DNA of 64,000 bases from an uncultured Faecalibacterium sp. (GTDB lineage Bacteria > Bacillota > Clostridia > Oscillospirales > Ruminococcaceae): positions 1 to 64,000 of the forward strand of contig CAKSZS010000005.1 of NCBI GenBank assembly GCA_934525845.1, in the 5' to 3' direction. The position numbers and the translations under genes are program-made. The notes under the pieces are model-generated. The model was not told where the DNA came from and ran no database searches. It saw only the letters and a program-made list of their open reading frames with translations. Of this stretch, positions 33,365-43,000 are shown piece after piece; within the stretch, counting starts at the first letter, position 1; each line of letters begins with the position of its first letter.

Positions 33365-33412
33365 ACCTCCTTCCGATGGGGCATCCTAGCGCCAAAGGAA
33401 GGAGGTCTTTTT
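33365..33412 (+). terminator. ispE terminator whose 3' arm holds the next ribosome site
   Basis: Arms 33365-33374 (ACCTCCTTCC) and 33397-33406 (GGAAGGAGGT) pair over 10 bp, followed by CTTTTTTG. The 3' arm is also the Shine-Dalgarno sequence, AGGAAGGAGG, of the DUF378 gene at 33414. Confidence 0.75.
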
Positions 33413-33413
33413 T

Positions 33414-33623
33414 GTGCAGACCTTTTATAAAATCTGCCTGATCCTCATGATCGTGGGCGGCATCAACTGGGGCCTTGTGGGCCTGTTCCAATTCGATTTT
33501 GTGGGCTGGCTGCTGGGCGGCAGCAGTTCCATCTGGTCCCGCATCGTGTTCACACTGGTGGGCCTGGCCGCGCTGTGCGGCATCCCGGGGCTGTTTCAGG
33601 ACGAAGATGCTTCTGGTAATTGA
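33414..33623 (+). CDS. DUF378 small membrane protein
   Basis: A 69-residue protein with two membrane helices (about 5-30 and 40-62). INWGLVGLFQFDFVGWLLGG is the family signature. The start is GTG at 33414, 8 bases after AGGAAGGAGG. DUF378 proteins have no assigned function. The start lies within the U run of the ispE terminator, so expression may need read-through or a cleaved transcript. Confidence 0.82.
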   Translation: MQTFYKICLILMIVGGINWGLVGLFQFDFVGWLLGGSSSIWSRIVFTLVGLAALCGIPGLFQDEDASGN

Positions 33624-33630
33624 AAGCGGC

Positions 33631-33768
33631 CTCGCCCTCTCAGTCACGCTTCGCGTGCCAGCTCCCCCAAAGTGGGAGCCTTTGGCAGTCCACGCAATGT
33701 GCATCTTTATGCCAAGGCCTCTCCCCTTGGGAGAGGTGGATTTGCGAAGCAAAGACGGAGAGGGTGAG
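33631..33768. repeat. palindromic intergenic element, copy 5
   Basis: 138 bp bounded by CTCGCCCTCTCAGTC and GACGGAGAGGGTGAG. The interior has CTCCCCCAAAGTGGGAG and CTCTCCCCTTGGGAGAG. It starts 8 bases after the DUF378 stop. Confidence 0.78.
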
Positions 33769-33779
33769 CACGCTAACAC

Positions 33780-33817
33780 AAAAAAGCACCTGCAAAACCA
33801 ATTGCAGGTGCTTTTTT
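33780..33817. terminator. bidirectional terminator
   Basis: A 15-bp stem (33780-33794 with 33803-33817) with A and T runs at its base. It serves the DUF378 gene and the convergent thioredoxin-fold gene. Confidence 0.88.
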
Positions 33818-33828
33818 TTGTGAGAAAA

Positions 33829-34476
33829 TCAATCGCTTTCCCCATCAATGTCATCCCAGCCCACCAGGTCCGGCAGGGTGAGGGTCTCATCCGAGCAGTG
33901 GGGGCGGGTGCTCTGGGCTTCAGCAGCCTTGGCACGCAGGACCTCCTGCGCGATCTCCCGCACGGCGATGCAGTCTTCCGGCAGGTCGGTCTGGCTGCGG
34001 CCGGAGTGGGTGAACAGGATCTTGCCCTTGGGGCCGACCACCAGCGTCAGCGGCAGGATCTGCGGGGCGCTGCTGTCATAGCGGTAACCCTGCTCCCGGG
34101 CGGTTTTGTAAATGCGCTGGGCTGCAAAGCTCCAGCTCAGCAGGCCCCGGGCCTGCTCCACGCCCAGATAGCTGTACAGCACGCCGGGGGCATCGCAGAT
34201 GATGGGAAAGGGAAATTCCGCCCCCCGGGTGGCCTTGGAGACCATTTTGGCCGAGGAACGTACCACGCAGGCCAGCCGGACGCCCCGCAGTTTGGGCAGG
34301 GTGCCCAGATAGCGGGTGATGTACTCCCGGCTCACGGGATGGTCGAAACCGGGCAGAAAGATCATGACCAGCGGCTGCTCGCCCTCGCACAGCTGGTAAA
34401 AATCATTGCCGGGTTTGGTGGGGGTGTCAAAGGTGAAACGGGGGATCGAGGTGCCGACCAGATGTTCGGAGCTCAT
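33829..34476 (-). CDS. peroxiredoxin-like protein lacking the peroxidatic cysteine
   Basis: A 215-residue thioredoxin-fold protein of the AhpC/TSA type. LVGTSIPRFTFDTPT opens the domain, IFLPGFDHPVSREYI matches the PxxxTxxC active-site loop, and FPFPIICDAPGVLYSYLGVE, then LTLVVGPKGKILFTHSG, match the later strands. In the loop the catalytic Cys position is Ser (PGFDHPVS), so normal peroxidase activity is unlikely. The ATG at 34476 has AAAGGAT about 13 bases upstream; this start is the least certain part. Role unknown. Confidence 0.72.
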   Translation of the reverse strand: MSSEHLVGTSIPRFTFDTPTKPGNDFYQLCEGEQPLVMIFLPGFDHPVSREYITRYLGTLPKLRGVRLACVVRSSAKMVSKATRGAEFPFPIICDAPGVLYSYLGVEQARGLLSWSFAAQRIYKTAREQGYRYDSSAPQILPLTLVVGPKGKILFTHSGRSQTDLPEDCIAVREIAQEVLRAKAAEAQSTRPHCSDETLTLPDLVGWDDIDGESD

Positions 34477-34502
34477 GCCGCTTAGCACATCCTTTCTGAT
34501 AA

Positions 34503-34556
34503 CAAAAAATCCACGCACTGTGCCGCCTGCAGAGAAGCAGAGGACAGTGGTGGATA
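34503..34556. terminator. hairpin beside the candidate RNA gene
   Basis: AAATCCAC and CACTGT (from about 34507) pair with ACAGTG and GTGGAT (to about 34556). On the minus strand TTTTTTG follows, so it can end leftward transcripts before the peroxiredoxin-like gene. Confidence 0.5.
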
Positions 34557-34568
34557 AAATTCTATAAA
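34541..34568 (+). promoter_or_regulatory. possible promoter of the structured RNA
   Basis: AGGACA (34541-34546), a 16-base spacer and TATAAA (34563-34568). It would place the transcript start near 34575, exactly at the base of the structure. Confidence 0.45.
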
Positions 34569-34575
34569 AGATCCC

Positions 34576-34763
34576 GCCCGGTCGTCTGCGGTCAATCAAA
34601 CCTACCCTTGCGGACAGGTGGGTGCTCTGTCTCCGGAATCACGCTTCCTCATCGAGCCTCCATGGTCGACCCATGGCGGGGAGGTCTGCAATCCACCGGG
34701 GAACTCCGGGCTCCCGTTGAATGATTAGTAGGATCATATAAACCGCAACAAATCGAGCCGGGC
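34576..34763 (+). ncRNA. candidate 188-nt structured RNA (6S-like size, family not identified)
   Basis: The ends pair as a long interrupted stem: GCCCGG (34576-34581) with CCGGGC (34758-34763), GCGGT (34588-34592) with ACCGC (34742-34746), and CCTAC (34601-34605) with GTAGG (34728-34732). The interior has GGACAG/CTGTC, CCATGG/CCATGG and other stems. No reading frame fits. Length, end pairing and loops resemble 6S RNA, but I cannot confirm the family, and the strand rests on the promoter at 34541-34568. It could instead be a leader structure on the minus strand. Confidence 0.5.
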
Positions 34764-34804
34764 AGGAAGTCTTGCCAGGGAATTTGTCTGGGAGAGCGGG
34801 AAAC

Positions 34805-35125
34805 TTACTCTTCGATGTCGTATTCCTCGCTCAGGCGCTTTTCAAACAGCTTGCTGACTTCCAGCAGAGTCTCGTCGTCTTCCACAACGTCCAGATACTC
34901 GCCTTCGTCATCCTCGCCGACGCTCAGGATCACCAGCTGGGCATCCTCGGCTTCGGCCTCATCTTCAGTATATTCGACCACGGCCAGATAATGCACGCCC
35001 TTGTGGTCCAGTGCATCGATCACTTCAAACGTGACCTCATTGCCGTCCTCGTCCTGCAGAGTCATCAGATCGGGCTGATATTCCTCTTCTGCTTCTGCGC
35101 CGGGGTTCTTGATTTCGTCAGACAT
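34805..35125 (-). CDS. DUF1292 acidic protein (YrzB-like)
   Basis: A 106-residue, strongly acidic protein. LMTLQDEDGNEVTFEVIDAL, VEYTEDE and EEGEYL-type stretches followed by FEKRL mark DUF1292. In many Firmicutes it sits beside ireB and ruvX (yrrK); here ruvX is 1 kb away with an isomerase between. AGGAG lies 10 bases before the ATG. Biochemical function unknown. Confidence 0.88.
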   Translation of the reverse strand: MSDEIKNPGAEAEEEYQPDLMTLQDEDGNEVTFEVIDALDHKGVHYLAVVEYTEDEAEAEDAQLVILSVGEDDEGEYLDVVEDDETLLEVSKLFEKRLSEEYDIEE

Positions 35126-35213
35126 AAGATCCGTTCTCCTGTATCCTGCAATCTATTACAAAAATGTTGGTTCCAGGGGGGGCTTTCCGGGGCACCGCCC
35201 TTGGTCTGCCTAT

Positions 35214-35242
35214 AGTGTAGCGTTTTTTTGCCTGCTCGTCAA
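35214..35242 (-). promoter_or_regulatory. promoter of the DUF1292 gene
   Basis: On the minus strand, TTGACG (35237-35242), a 17-base spacer and TACACT (35214-35219). Confidence 0.7.
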
Positions 35243-35389
35243 GATGATTTTTCGCACAGAAATCACCTGCTAAATTTTCACGGAATTTCTCTCGCGCTGG
35301 GGCGTTAAATATGGTATACTAGGCTCTGAATCTTTTTGCGCCCGGTCGGCGGGTGCTTTGCTATAGGATATGGAATGAGGGGGAAAAGT

Positions 35390-36109
35390 ATGCGTACAAA
35401 AAAATGGATGGCACTGCTGCTGGCATCGCTTCTGCTGCTCACCGGCTGCAGCCTGGGCGGCAGGGGCGGCAGCACGGTGCAGAAGATCGAGCGTCCGGCG
35501 GTGGAGTCCCAGGAGGTGCAGTTCACCCATCCGGCGGCGGGGGACACCGTTGCGGTGTTCGACACCTCGGCGGGCACCTTCCGGGCGGTGCTCTTCCCTG
35601 ACAAGGCCCCGCAGGCCTGCGAGAACTTCATCGGGCTGGTGCAGGCGGGCTATTACAACGGCCTGACCGTCTCCCGGGTGGAGAGCGGCTTCGTGGTGGA
35701 AGCCGGGCAGGGCGCGGACGGCAAAGGCAGCACCATCTGGAACGGGAACCGCTATCCCATTGAGGTCAGCGACAGCCTGCACCACTACTCCGGTGCGCTG
35801 TGCATGGGTACGGACGCTTCCGGCGACTGCGCCAGCGTCTTTTACGTGGTGCAGACCCTGCCGGGAGACCAGTCGGTGACCCAGGAACTGGTGGACCAGA
35901 TGAACAGTGCAGGCTATCGGGCCGAGGTGGTCAGCGCCTACCAGACCGCCGGCGGCGCACCCTTCCTGGACTACACCGACACGGTGTTCGGCCAGGTGTA
36001 TGAGGGGATGGAAACCGTGGACACCATCGGCCAGACCGGCGTGGATGAAAATCAGAAGCCCACCGAGGACATCACCATCAACAGCGTGACCATCGAGACG
36101 TATCAATAA
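35390..36109 (+). CDS. lipoprotein cyclophilin-type peptidyl-prolyl isomerase
   Basis: A 239-residue lipoprotein. KKWMALLLASLLLLTGC carries the lipobox LLTGC (Cys20), followed by a short linker and a cyclophilin domain (about 50-235; KAPQACENFIGLVQAGYYNGLTVSRV, GSTIW, GALCMGTD, FGQVYEGM). It would fold proteins outside the membrane. The ATG at 35390 follows GAGGGGG. The active-site Arg (in VSRV) is present, but the FxMQGGD motif reads FVVEAGQG, so activity may be low. A TATACT -10 lies at 35315-35320. Confidence 0.87.
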   Translation: MRTKKWMALLLASLLLLTGCSLGGRGGSTVQKIERPAVESQEVQFTHPAAGDTVAVFDTSAGTFRAVLFPDKAPQACENFIGLVQAGYYNGLTVSRVESGFVVEAGQGADGKGSTIWNGNRYPIEVSDSLHHYSGALCMGTDASGDCASVFYVVQTLPGDQSVTQELVDQMNSAGYRAEVVSAYQTAGGAPFLDYTDTVFGQVYEGMETVDTIGQTGVDENQKPTEDITINSVTIETYQ

Positions 36110-36114
36110 TAAAC

Positions 36115-36150
36115 AAGGCACCCGCAGCAGTCCTGCTGCGGGTGCCTTTT
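36115..36150. terminator. bidirectional terminator
   Basis: A 15-bp perfect stem (36115-36129 with 36134-36148, loop GTCC) followed by TT, between the isomerase and convergent ruvX. Confidence 0.85.
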
Positions 36151-36156
36151 GCGTCT

Positions 36157-36588
36157 TCAAATCTCCCCCGGATGCTCTTTCCGCCAGGTGAGGTAGTCAT
36201 CCAGAATGACGGTGGCACTCACGGAGTCCAGGATCTCCTTGCGCTTTTCGCCAAAGGTGCCGCTCTCATCCAGAATATCGGCGGCGGCACAGGTGGTCTG
36301 GCGCTCGTCCCACATCCGCACCGGCAGGCCGCTCCAGATCTCCACGGTCTTGGCCAGCTTCCGGCTCTTGGCGGCGCGTTCGCCCTCGGTGCCGTCCATG
36401 TTCAGCGGCAGGCCGATGACGATCAGCTCGGCCCCGATCTCTTTGGCCACCTCGCACACCCGGGCCGCGACCTTATTGCGGGCCTTGAGGGTGATCTGGG
36501 GCGTGATGGCGCTGGTGAGGAATTCGGTGCGGTCGCAGGTGGCAAGGCCGGTGCGGCTGTCGCCGTAATCAACTGCTAAAATTTTCAT
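36157..36588 (-). CDS. ruvX: Holliday junction resolvase-like RuvX (YqgF)
   Basis: A 143-residue RNase H-like protein. ILAVDYGDSRTGLA supplies the first Asp, VIGLPLNMDGTEGERA the conserved GLP loop, and WDERQTT and DSVSATVILDDYL the later acidic residues. The family processes pre-16S rRNA and has been linked to Holliday junctions. ATG 36588 is 12 bases downstream of GAAAGG-type purines. Confidence 0.93.
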   Translation of the reverse strand: MKILAVDYGDSRTGLATCDRTEFLTSAITPQITLKARNKVAARVCEVAKEIGAELIVIGLPLNMDGTEGERAAKSRKLAKTVEIWSGLPVRMWDERQTTCAAADILDESGTFGEKRKEILDSVSATVILDDYLTWRKEHPGEI

Positions 36589-36621
36589 GCGATGTCCTTT
36601 CTGTGGTCAGTCATTTTGTTC

Positions 36622-36650
36622 AGTATACCATAGCAGGGGCCGCCCTGCAA
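36622..36650 (-). promoter_or_regulatory. promoter of ruvX
   Basis: On the minus strand, TTGCAG (36645-36650), a 17-base spacer and TATACT (36622-36627). On the plus strand a TACAAT -10 for addB lies at 36684-36689, so the gap holds two divergent promoters. Confidence 0.65.
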
Positions 36651-36722
36651 AGAAAACCGGTGGTTTTGCCCCGGGTTTCGTGGTACAATGTCTGTAAAAT
36701 CGAGAAACGGGAGGAATCCATC

Positions 36723-39700
36723 ATGCTCAAACTGGTTCTGGGCGGTTCCGGCAGCGGCAAGACCACCCTGCTGTACGCCCGCATCAAGGCCCGGGCCGAG
36801 GCCGGAAAGCGCAGCATCCTGCTGGTGCCGGAGCAGTTCACCTCCAGCACCGAGGGCCGCATCTACCGGGAACTGGGGGATGCCTTGTCCGGCATGGTGG
36901 AGAGCTTTTCCTTCACCAGTCTGGCCGAACACATCCTGTCCGCCGAGGGCGGCAGCGCGGTGCAGACCCTTTCGGACGCAGGCCGGGCGGTGCTGGTGCG
37001 CCGGGCACTGGAAGAATTGCAGGACAAGGTGCACTACTACTACCGCCACCGGCGCAGTGCGGCCTTCTGCCAGATGGCAGCGGAGACCATCGACGAGCTG
37101 AAGAGCGCGGGCCTGTCCGGCGAACAGCTGGCAGACCTGGCCCAAAACTGCGGCACCGAGCGCGGCAAGCTGGCCGAGCTGGCGCTGATCCTGCAGGGCT
37201 ATGAGACCCTGCTGGCGGGCACCGGCATGGACCCTTCCGACCGGCTGGAACTGGCGGCGGACCGGCTGGAAGCGGCCCTGGCCCGGGGCGGCCTGCCGGA
37301 GTTTTTGCAGGACCGGGAACTGTTCATTGACGAATTCGATACCTTCAACGCGCCGAAAAAGCGGCTGCTGGGGGCCTTGCTGGCGTCGCTGCCCACCGTG
37401 ACGGTGGCTCTGTGCGACGACGGTGCCCCGCTGGTGCCGGGGGATGCCAGCCTGTTTTCCGGAGCCAAGCAGGTGGCCATGCAGCTGCGGCAGCTGGCCC
37501 GCAAAAACGGCAGTGAAGCGGCCGCACCGGGGCTTCTGCGCCGGGACCGGCGGCACGCAGATGCTCCCGGCCTTGCGGCAGTGACCGAGCTGCTGGAGAC
37601 CGGCCGCTGTGAGCCGCTGGAAGCTGCCCCGGAAGTGCACTTGTTTGCTGCGGCCAGCCGGGAAGAGGAAGCCCGCTGCACGGCGGCGGTCATCCGGAAC
37701 CTGATGCGGCAGGGCGTGCGGTGCGGGAAGATCGCCGTGGTCTGCCGTGACATCGCCAAATACCGGGCGGCGGTGCGGTATGAGTTCCGCATGGCGGACA
37801 TCCCGCTCTACTGCGACGAACCCACCACCCCGGAGTTCAGCGCCCCGGCCACGGCGGTGCGCGCCCTGCTGGCCCTTCTGCGCGGTGCGGACATGACCGA
37901 ACACCTGACCGTCCTGGCCAAGACCGGGCTGTGTGCGCTGGAAGAAGAGCAGGTCTGTGCGCTGGAAAATTATGCCTACACTTGGTCGCCCAACGCAGCG
38001 GCGTGGCGGACCAGGTTTGAGAAAAGCCCCAAGGGCTTCGGCAATGCCGAGCTGACCGACGAGGACCAGAAAAATCTGGACCGGGCCGAGGAAGCCCGCG
38101 CCCTGCTGGTGACCGCCGTGGACGAACTGCGCGGCAAGGTGAAGGGTGGCAACGCAGAACAGATCAGCCGGGAAGTGTACTTCTGCCTGAAAAAGCTGGG
38201 GGCCGAGGAACAGCAGGCCAAGCTTGTGGAAGAAATTCGTGCCGCCCGGGGCATTCCGGCAGCGGAGGAAGCCGCCCGCGAATGGAATGTGGTGATGCAG
38301 CTGCTCGACGAGATGGCGGCGCTGCTGGGGTCCCAGAGCGTCACCGTGCCGGAGTACGAGGACCTGTTCAGCCTGCTCCTGCGCTCCTCCGACCTGGGGC
38401 ACATCCCTCAGACGCTGGACGCGGTGGTGCTGGCCAGCGCGGGCAAAATGCGTCTGGATGCGCCGGATTATGTGTTCGTGCTGGGTCTGGCGGAAGGGGA
38501 GTTCCCCTGTGCGCCCTCCGAGACCGGTCTGCTGACCCACGCGGACCGGGACGCCCTGATGGCCCAGCAGATCGAACTGCCGGACTGTTTTGAGAACCGT
38601 GTGGTGCGCGAACAGGTGTGCTTTTATAAGGCTCTGACCGCCCCGGCCAAAGGGCTGTGGCTCAGCTGGCCCAAGGGCCAGGGCGAGACCCTGTGTGCGG
38701 CGCTGGAACCCATCGTGGAAGCGCTGCACCCGGAGGCTCCGGTGCTGGACCTGCCCGACCTGGCCGCGACTCCGGCGGACGCCCTGGACACCCTGGGCGG
38801 CGGCTGGGTGCTCACTGATACGGAACGTGCCAGCCTGACCGAGGCCCTGCGCACCCCGGACGAGGAAGAACCCCAGGGTCTGGCTCTTCTGCACCGGATG
38901 GAAGAAGCCTTGCCCCGGCAGGTGACCGACCTGCCCGCGCTGGAAACCCTGCTGGGGCGGCGTCTGCGCATTTCCCCCAGCCAGCTGGAAAAATACTACA
39001 CCTGCCGGTACGGCTACTTCCTGCAGTATGTGCTGGGCCTGAAGCCCCGCAAACGGGCGGAACTTTCCGCCGACCAGAGCGGCACCCTGATGCACTGGGT
39101 GCTGCAGATGGCGCTGGACCCGCACCCGGATGCCGACAACCCCTGTCGGACCATGCAGCCCTACCTGGAACTGGATGACGAAGCCATGGCAACGCTGGCG
39201 GGCCTGCTGGTGGACGAGTACGCCAAGCGCTGCCTGCCCGAGGACACCGCCCGCTTTGCCTACCTGCTGTCCCGGCTGAAAAAGAGCATGACCAGCCTGC
39301 TGTGCTACCTGCGGGACGAACAGAACCAGTCCAAGTTCCAGCCGGTGGCCTGCGAACTGAAGATCGGTGCGGGGGAGGATGCCGTGCCTGGGCAGCTGTA
39401 TCACCTGTCGAATGGACGCACGGTGCAGCTCATCGGTTCGGTGGACCGCGCCGACGAATGGATCGAAGAGGACGGCACCCGCTGGGTGCGGGTGGTGGAC
39501 TACAAGACCGGCACCAAAAAGCTGGACCTGAAAGAGGTCTACTGCGGCCTGGACTGCCAGATGCTGCTGTATCTGTTCAGCCTGACCCGGGACCGCAGCG
39601 GGCGGTTCACCGGGGCTGAACCCGCCGGGGTACTGTACCTGCTGGCGGACCCTGCCCCGGAGACCACCACCCGCGAAAAAGCCGCCCGCACCGTGGAATA

Positions 39701-40082
39701 CCAGCTGGACGGTCTGGTGCGGGACGAACAGAAAGTGTTCGACGCCATGGACGCAGACGAGACCGGGCGCTATCTGCCCTTCAACTACCGCAACGGCGTG
39801 CCCAGCCCCTACCAGAAGGACAAGCGGGCGGACATTGCCAAATTGAACCGCATTCAGCTGCACCTGGACGATCTGGTCACCCAGATGGGTGAACAGTTAT
39901 ACGGCGGGCAGATCGCTGCCGAACCGCTGGTGGTCAGCGCCAGCAAAAGCCCCTGTACCTGGTGCGACTACAGCTTTATCTGCTGCCACGAGACCGGCAT
40001 CGGGGAACGGGCGCTGGAAGCCCCGGCCAAGCCCTTTGAGCCGGAGGAATCCAAGGAAGACGGAACGGAGGAATCGACATGA
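36723..40082 (+). CDS. addB: ATP-dependent helicase-nuclease subunit AddB
   Basis: A 1119-residue subunit of the AddAB (RecBCD-like) enzyme that resects double-strand breaks. Walker A is GGSGSGKTT at residue 8. The C-terminal RecB-type nuclease domain has VDYKTGTKKLDL, and the iron-sulphur Cys residues appear as Cys in YYTCRYGYFLQYV and CTWCDYSFICC near the end. GGAGG lies before the ATG at 36723. Its last 4 bases overlap addA (ATGA). Confidence 0.94.
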   Translation: MLKLVLGGSGSGKTTLLYARIKARAEAGKRSILLVPEQFTSSTEGRIYRELGDALSGMVESFSFTSLAEHILSAEGGSAVQTLSDAGRAVLVRRALEELQDKVHYYYRHRRSAAFCQMAAETIDELKSAGLSGEQLADLAQNCGTERGKLAELALILQGYETLLAGTGMDPSDRLELAADRLEAALARGGLPEFLQDRELFIDEFDTFNAPKKRLLGALLASLPTVTVALCDDGAPLVPGDASLFSGAKQVAMQLRQLARKNGSEAAAPGLLRRDRRHADAPGLAAVTELLETGRCEPLEAAPEVHLFAAASREEEARCTAAVIRNLMRQGVRCGKIAVVCRDIAKYRAAVRYEFRMADIPLYCDEPTTPEFSAPATAVRALLALLRGADMTEHLTVLAKTGLCALEEEQVCALENYAYTWSPNAAAWRTRFEKSPKGFGNAELTDEDQKNLDRAEEARALLVTAVDELRGKVKGGNAEQISREVYFCLKKLGAEEQQAKLVEEIRAARGIPAAEEAAREWNVVMQLLDEMAALLGSQSVTVPEYEDLFSLLLRSSDLGHIPQTLDAVVLASAGKMRLDAPDYVFVLGLAEGEFPCAPSETGLLTHADRDALMAQQIELPDCFENRVVREQVCFYKALTAPAKGLWLSWPKGQGETLCAALEPIVEALHPEAPVLDLPDLAATPADALDTLGGGWVLTDTERASLTEALRTPDEEEPQGLALLHRMEEALPRQVTDLPALETLLGRRLRISPSQLEKYYTCRYGYFLQYVLGLKPRKRAELSADQSGTLMHWVLQMALDPHPDADNPCRTMQPYLELDDEAMATLAGLLVDEYAKRCLPEDTARFAYLLSRLKKSMTSLLCYLRDEQNQSKFQPVACELKIGAGEDAVPGQLYHLSNGRTVQLIGSVDRADEWIEEDGTRWVRVVDYKTGTKKLDLKEVYCGLDCQMLLYLFSLTRDRSGRFTGAEPAGVLYLLADPAPETTTREKAARTVEYQLDGLVRDEQKVFDAMDADETGRYLPFNYRNGVPSPYQKDKRADIAKLNRIQLHLDDLVTQMGEQLYGGQIAAEPLVVSASKSPCTWCDYSFICCHETGIGERALEAPAKPFEPEESKEDGTEEST

Positions 40083-43000
40083 GCGAACCCAAATGGACCC
40101 CGGCCCAGCGTGCCGCCATTGAGGACCGGGGCGGCACGCTGCTGGTGAGCGCGGCGGCGGGCAGCGGCAAGACCGCCGTGCTGACCGAACGGGCCGTGCG
40201 GCTCATCACCGACCCGGACCATCCGGTGGATGCGGACAAGCTGCTCATCGTCACCTTCACGAATGCGGCGGCGGCGGAACTGCGTGCCCGCATCGGACAG
40301 GCTTTGCTCAAGCGCAGCCAGCAGGAACCGGGCAACACCGCCCTGCGCCGCCAGCGGATGCTGCTCCAGCGGGCCCCCATCTGTACCATCGACGCCTTTT
40401 GTCTGGACCTTCTGCACAAGCATTTTCAGGCACTGGACATCCCGCCGGATTTCGCTCCGGCGGACCCCGGCAGTGTGGAGGTGCTGAAAGCGTCTGCGCT
40501 GGCAGAAACGCTGGAACACGCTTATGCGGACCCGGACTTCTGTGCCTTTGCAGACCTGTACGGCAAGGGCCGCACCGACAAGCCCGCCGGGGATACCATC
40601 CTCAGCGTGTACAATTTCCTGCGTGCCCTGCCGGACTATGACCGGAAGCTGGACGAATTCCTGGCCCCGTGGCAGGAAGAAAATGGCTTTGCCCGGACCT
40701 GCTGGCACGACCTTCTGCTGGCGGAAGCCGCCCGCAGTGCCAAAGCGGCCCGGGAATTGCTGTGTGCCGCCCAGCTGGACTGCCGGGAGGACTACGCCCA
40801 GGAAATGGCCGATGCCGAAAGCAAGAAGACGCCTTCCGCCATTCAGAAGGCCACGGCTGCCGTCGGCGAGAAATACGCCGAAGCCCAGGGCCGTTTGGAA
40901 CGGTCTGCCGCCCTGCTGGGGGAGGTGGAGCGTCTGGCAGGCGCGGGGGAGTGGACGCCGCTGTACGACCGGCTCACCCCCTTTGTGCTGGGCATGGAGG
41001 AGATGCCGGGCCTGAAGGGCATGAAAAAGCACCTGAAAGGCGACCACAAGACCGCCATCAAGACCCGCGCAGACGAGGCGCTGGCCCTGTTTGAAGAAAT
41101 CATAGAACTGATCTCGTGCAGCGAAGAGGAAGCTGAGGCCGACCGGCAGGCGGCACTGCCGCGTCTGCGGGCGCTGTTTGCCGCTGTGCGGGATTTTGAT
41201 GCCCGGTTCACGGCCAAGAAAAAGGAACGCAAGCTGCTGGAATTCAGCGACTTTGAGCACCTGGCGCTGAAGCTGCTGCGCACGCCGGAGGGCACCCCCA
41301 CTCCGCTGTGCGGAGACATCCGGAAAAATTACGCCGCCGTCATGGTGGACGAATACCAGGACACCAATGCCTTGCAGGATGCCCTTTACCGCTGTCTGGC
41401 GGCTCCGGCGGGGGACAACCTCTTCTTGGTGGGGGACCTGAAACAGAGCATCTACCGCTTCCGCCAGGCGGACCCCAGCATCTTCCGGGCCAAGCTGGAC
41501 TGCTGGAATGCCCTGCCCGGCGGCATGGCCCGCCCCTACCCACCGGAGGAAACCGCCGGAGCGGACGCCCTGCTGGCGCTGGACGCAAACTTCCGCTCGG
41601 CCCCGCAGGTGGTGGCGGGCATCAACTTCATCTTCGAACAGCTCATGACCCCGCAGCTGGGCGATACGGCCTACGGCGATGGCCAGCGGCTGGTCTGCGG
41701 TGCGCCGGGCGAGTACCCGGGCGGCGTGGAGGTGCAGTTCCTGCCGGACGACACCGCCGAAACGGACGCGGCCTGGATCGCGGAACGCATTGAGACCCTG
41801 GTGCAGAGCAGCGAACCGGTGCGGGACGGCGCGGCCACCCGCCCGGTGCAGTACGAGGACTGCTGTGTCCTGCTTTCCGCCCGCACGGAGTTCCCAGCCT
41901 ATGTGGAAGCGCTGACCGCCCGGGGCATCCCGGTGTATGCGGATACCCGGGAAAACCTCATGGAAGCCCCGCACATCCGGCCGCTCATTGCCCTGCTGAA
42001 GGTCATCGACAACCCGGCGCAGGACATCTATCTGGCGGCGGTCATGCTGGGGCCGCTGTTCGGCTTTACGGATGACGACCTGGTGCGTCTGCGTGCCCAG
42101 AGCGGCCAGAACGAGAAAGAAGCCCGGGAAAAAGCCGGAGAACCGGGCAGAAAGCCCACCCGCATGAGCCTGTACGGCGCGGTGCTGCAGACGGTGCACG
42201 GTGAAGAGGATGATGCTTTCGTGCAAAAGGTGCGGGCGTTCTATGCGCGGCTGACCGCCCTGCGGCAGATGGCCCGCAGTGTCCCGGCGGAACAGCTGAT
42301 GGAAGAAATTTTTGCCTCCACCGGCTATCTGGCGGCGCTGGGCGTTCTGGAAAACGGTGCCCGCCGCCGGGAGGATGCCCGGAAGTTTGCCTCCTTCTGC
42401 GCGGCGTCTGGTGCCAACGGCATCTCGGCGCTGGTGCGTGCCATCGACGCGGCGGCGCAGGCGGGGTCCACCGGGCAGGACACCACGCCCGGCGGCGCCC
42501 GGCCCGGCTGTGTGACCATCATGACCATCCACCGCTCCAAGGGATTGCAGTTCCCGGTGGTGTTCGTGGCGGACACGGCCCGCAAGTTCAATGCGGCAGA
42601 CATCCGCCAGCCGGTGCTGCTGCACCGGGTCTACGGCGTGGGCCTGCGTCTGCGTCCGGAACAGGGCGAGGGGGCTTATAAAACGGCGGCTTATACGGCA
42701 CTGGCCAGCGTCCATGCGCAGGAACTGCGCAGTGAGCAGATGCGCCTGCTGTATGTAGCGCTGACCCGCGCCCAGGATAAGCTCATCCTCACCGTGCCGC
42801 TGGGCATCGGCAAGAGCAGCAACCCCTTTGCAAAGGCGGCGGCCTTCCTGGCCGCCGGAGCGGGCGACACCCTGCATCAGCAGGCCAACAGCTTTGCGGA
42901 CTGGCTGCGGGCGGCGCTGCTGGTGCACCCCAACGGCGGACCTCTGCGCCGCCTGGCGGGTGATCTGGAACTGCCCTTTGCGGACACCCGGAGCAGGATC

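Noticed and set aside
34576..34763. A T-box, cobalamin or SAM riboswitch in this gap
   Set aside because: The diagnostic sequences of those classes are absent, and neither flanking gene is a usual target.
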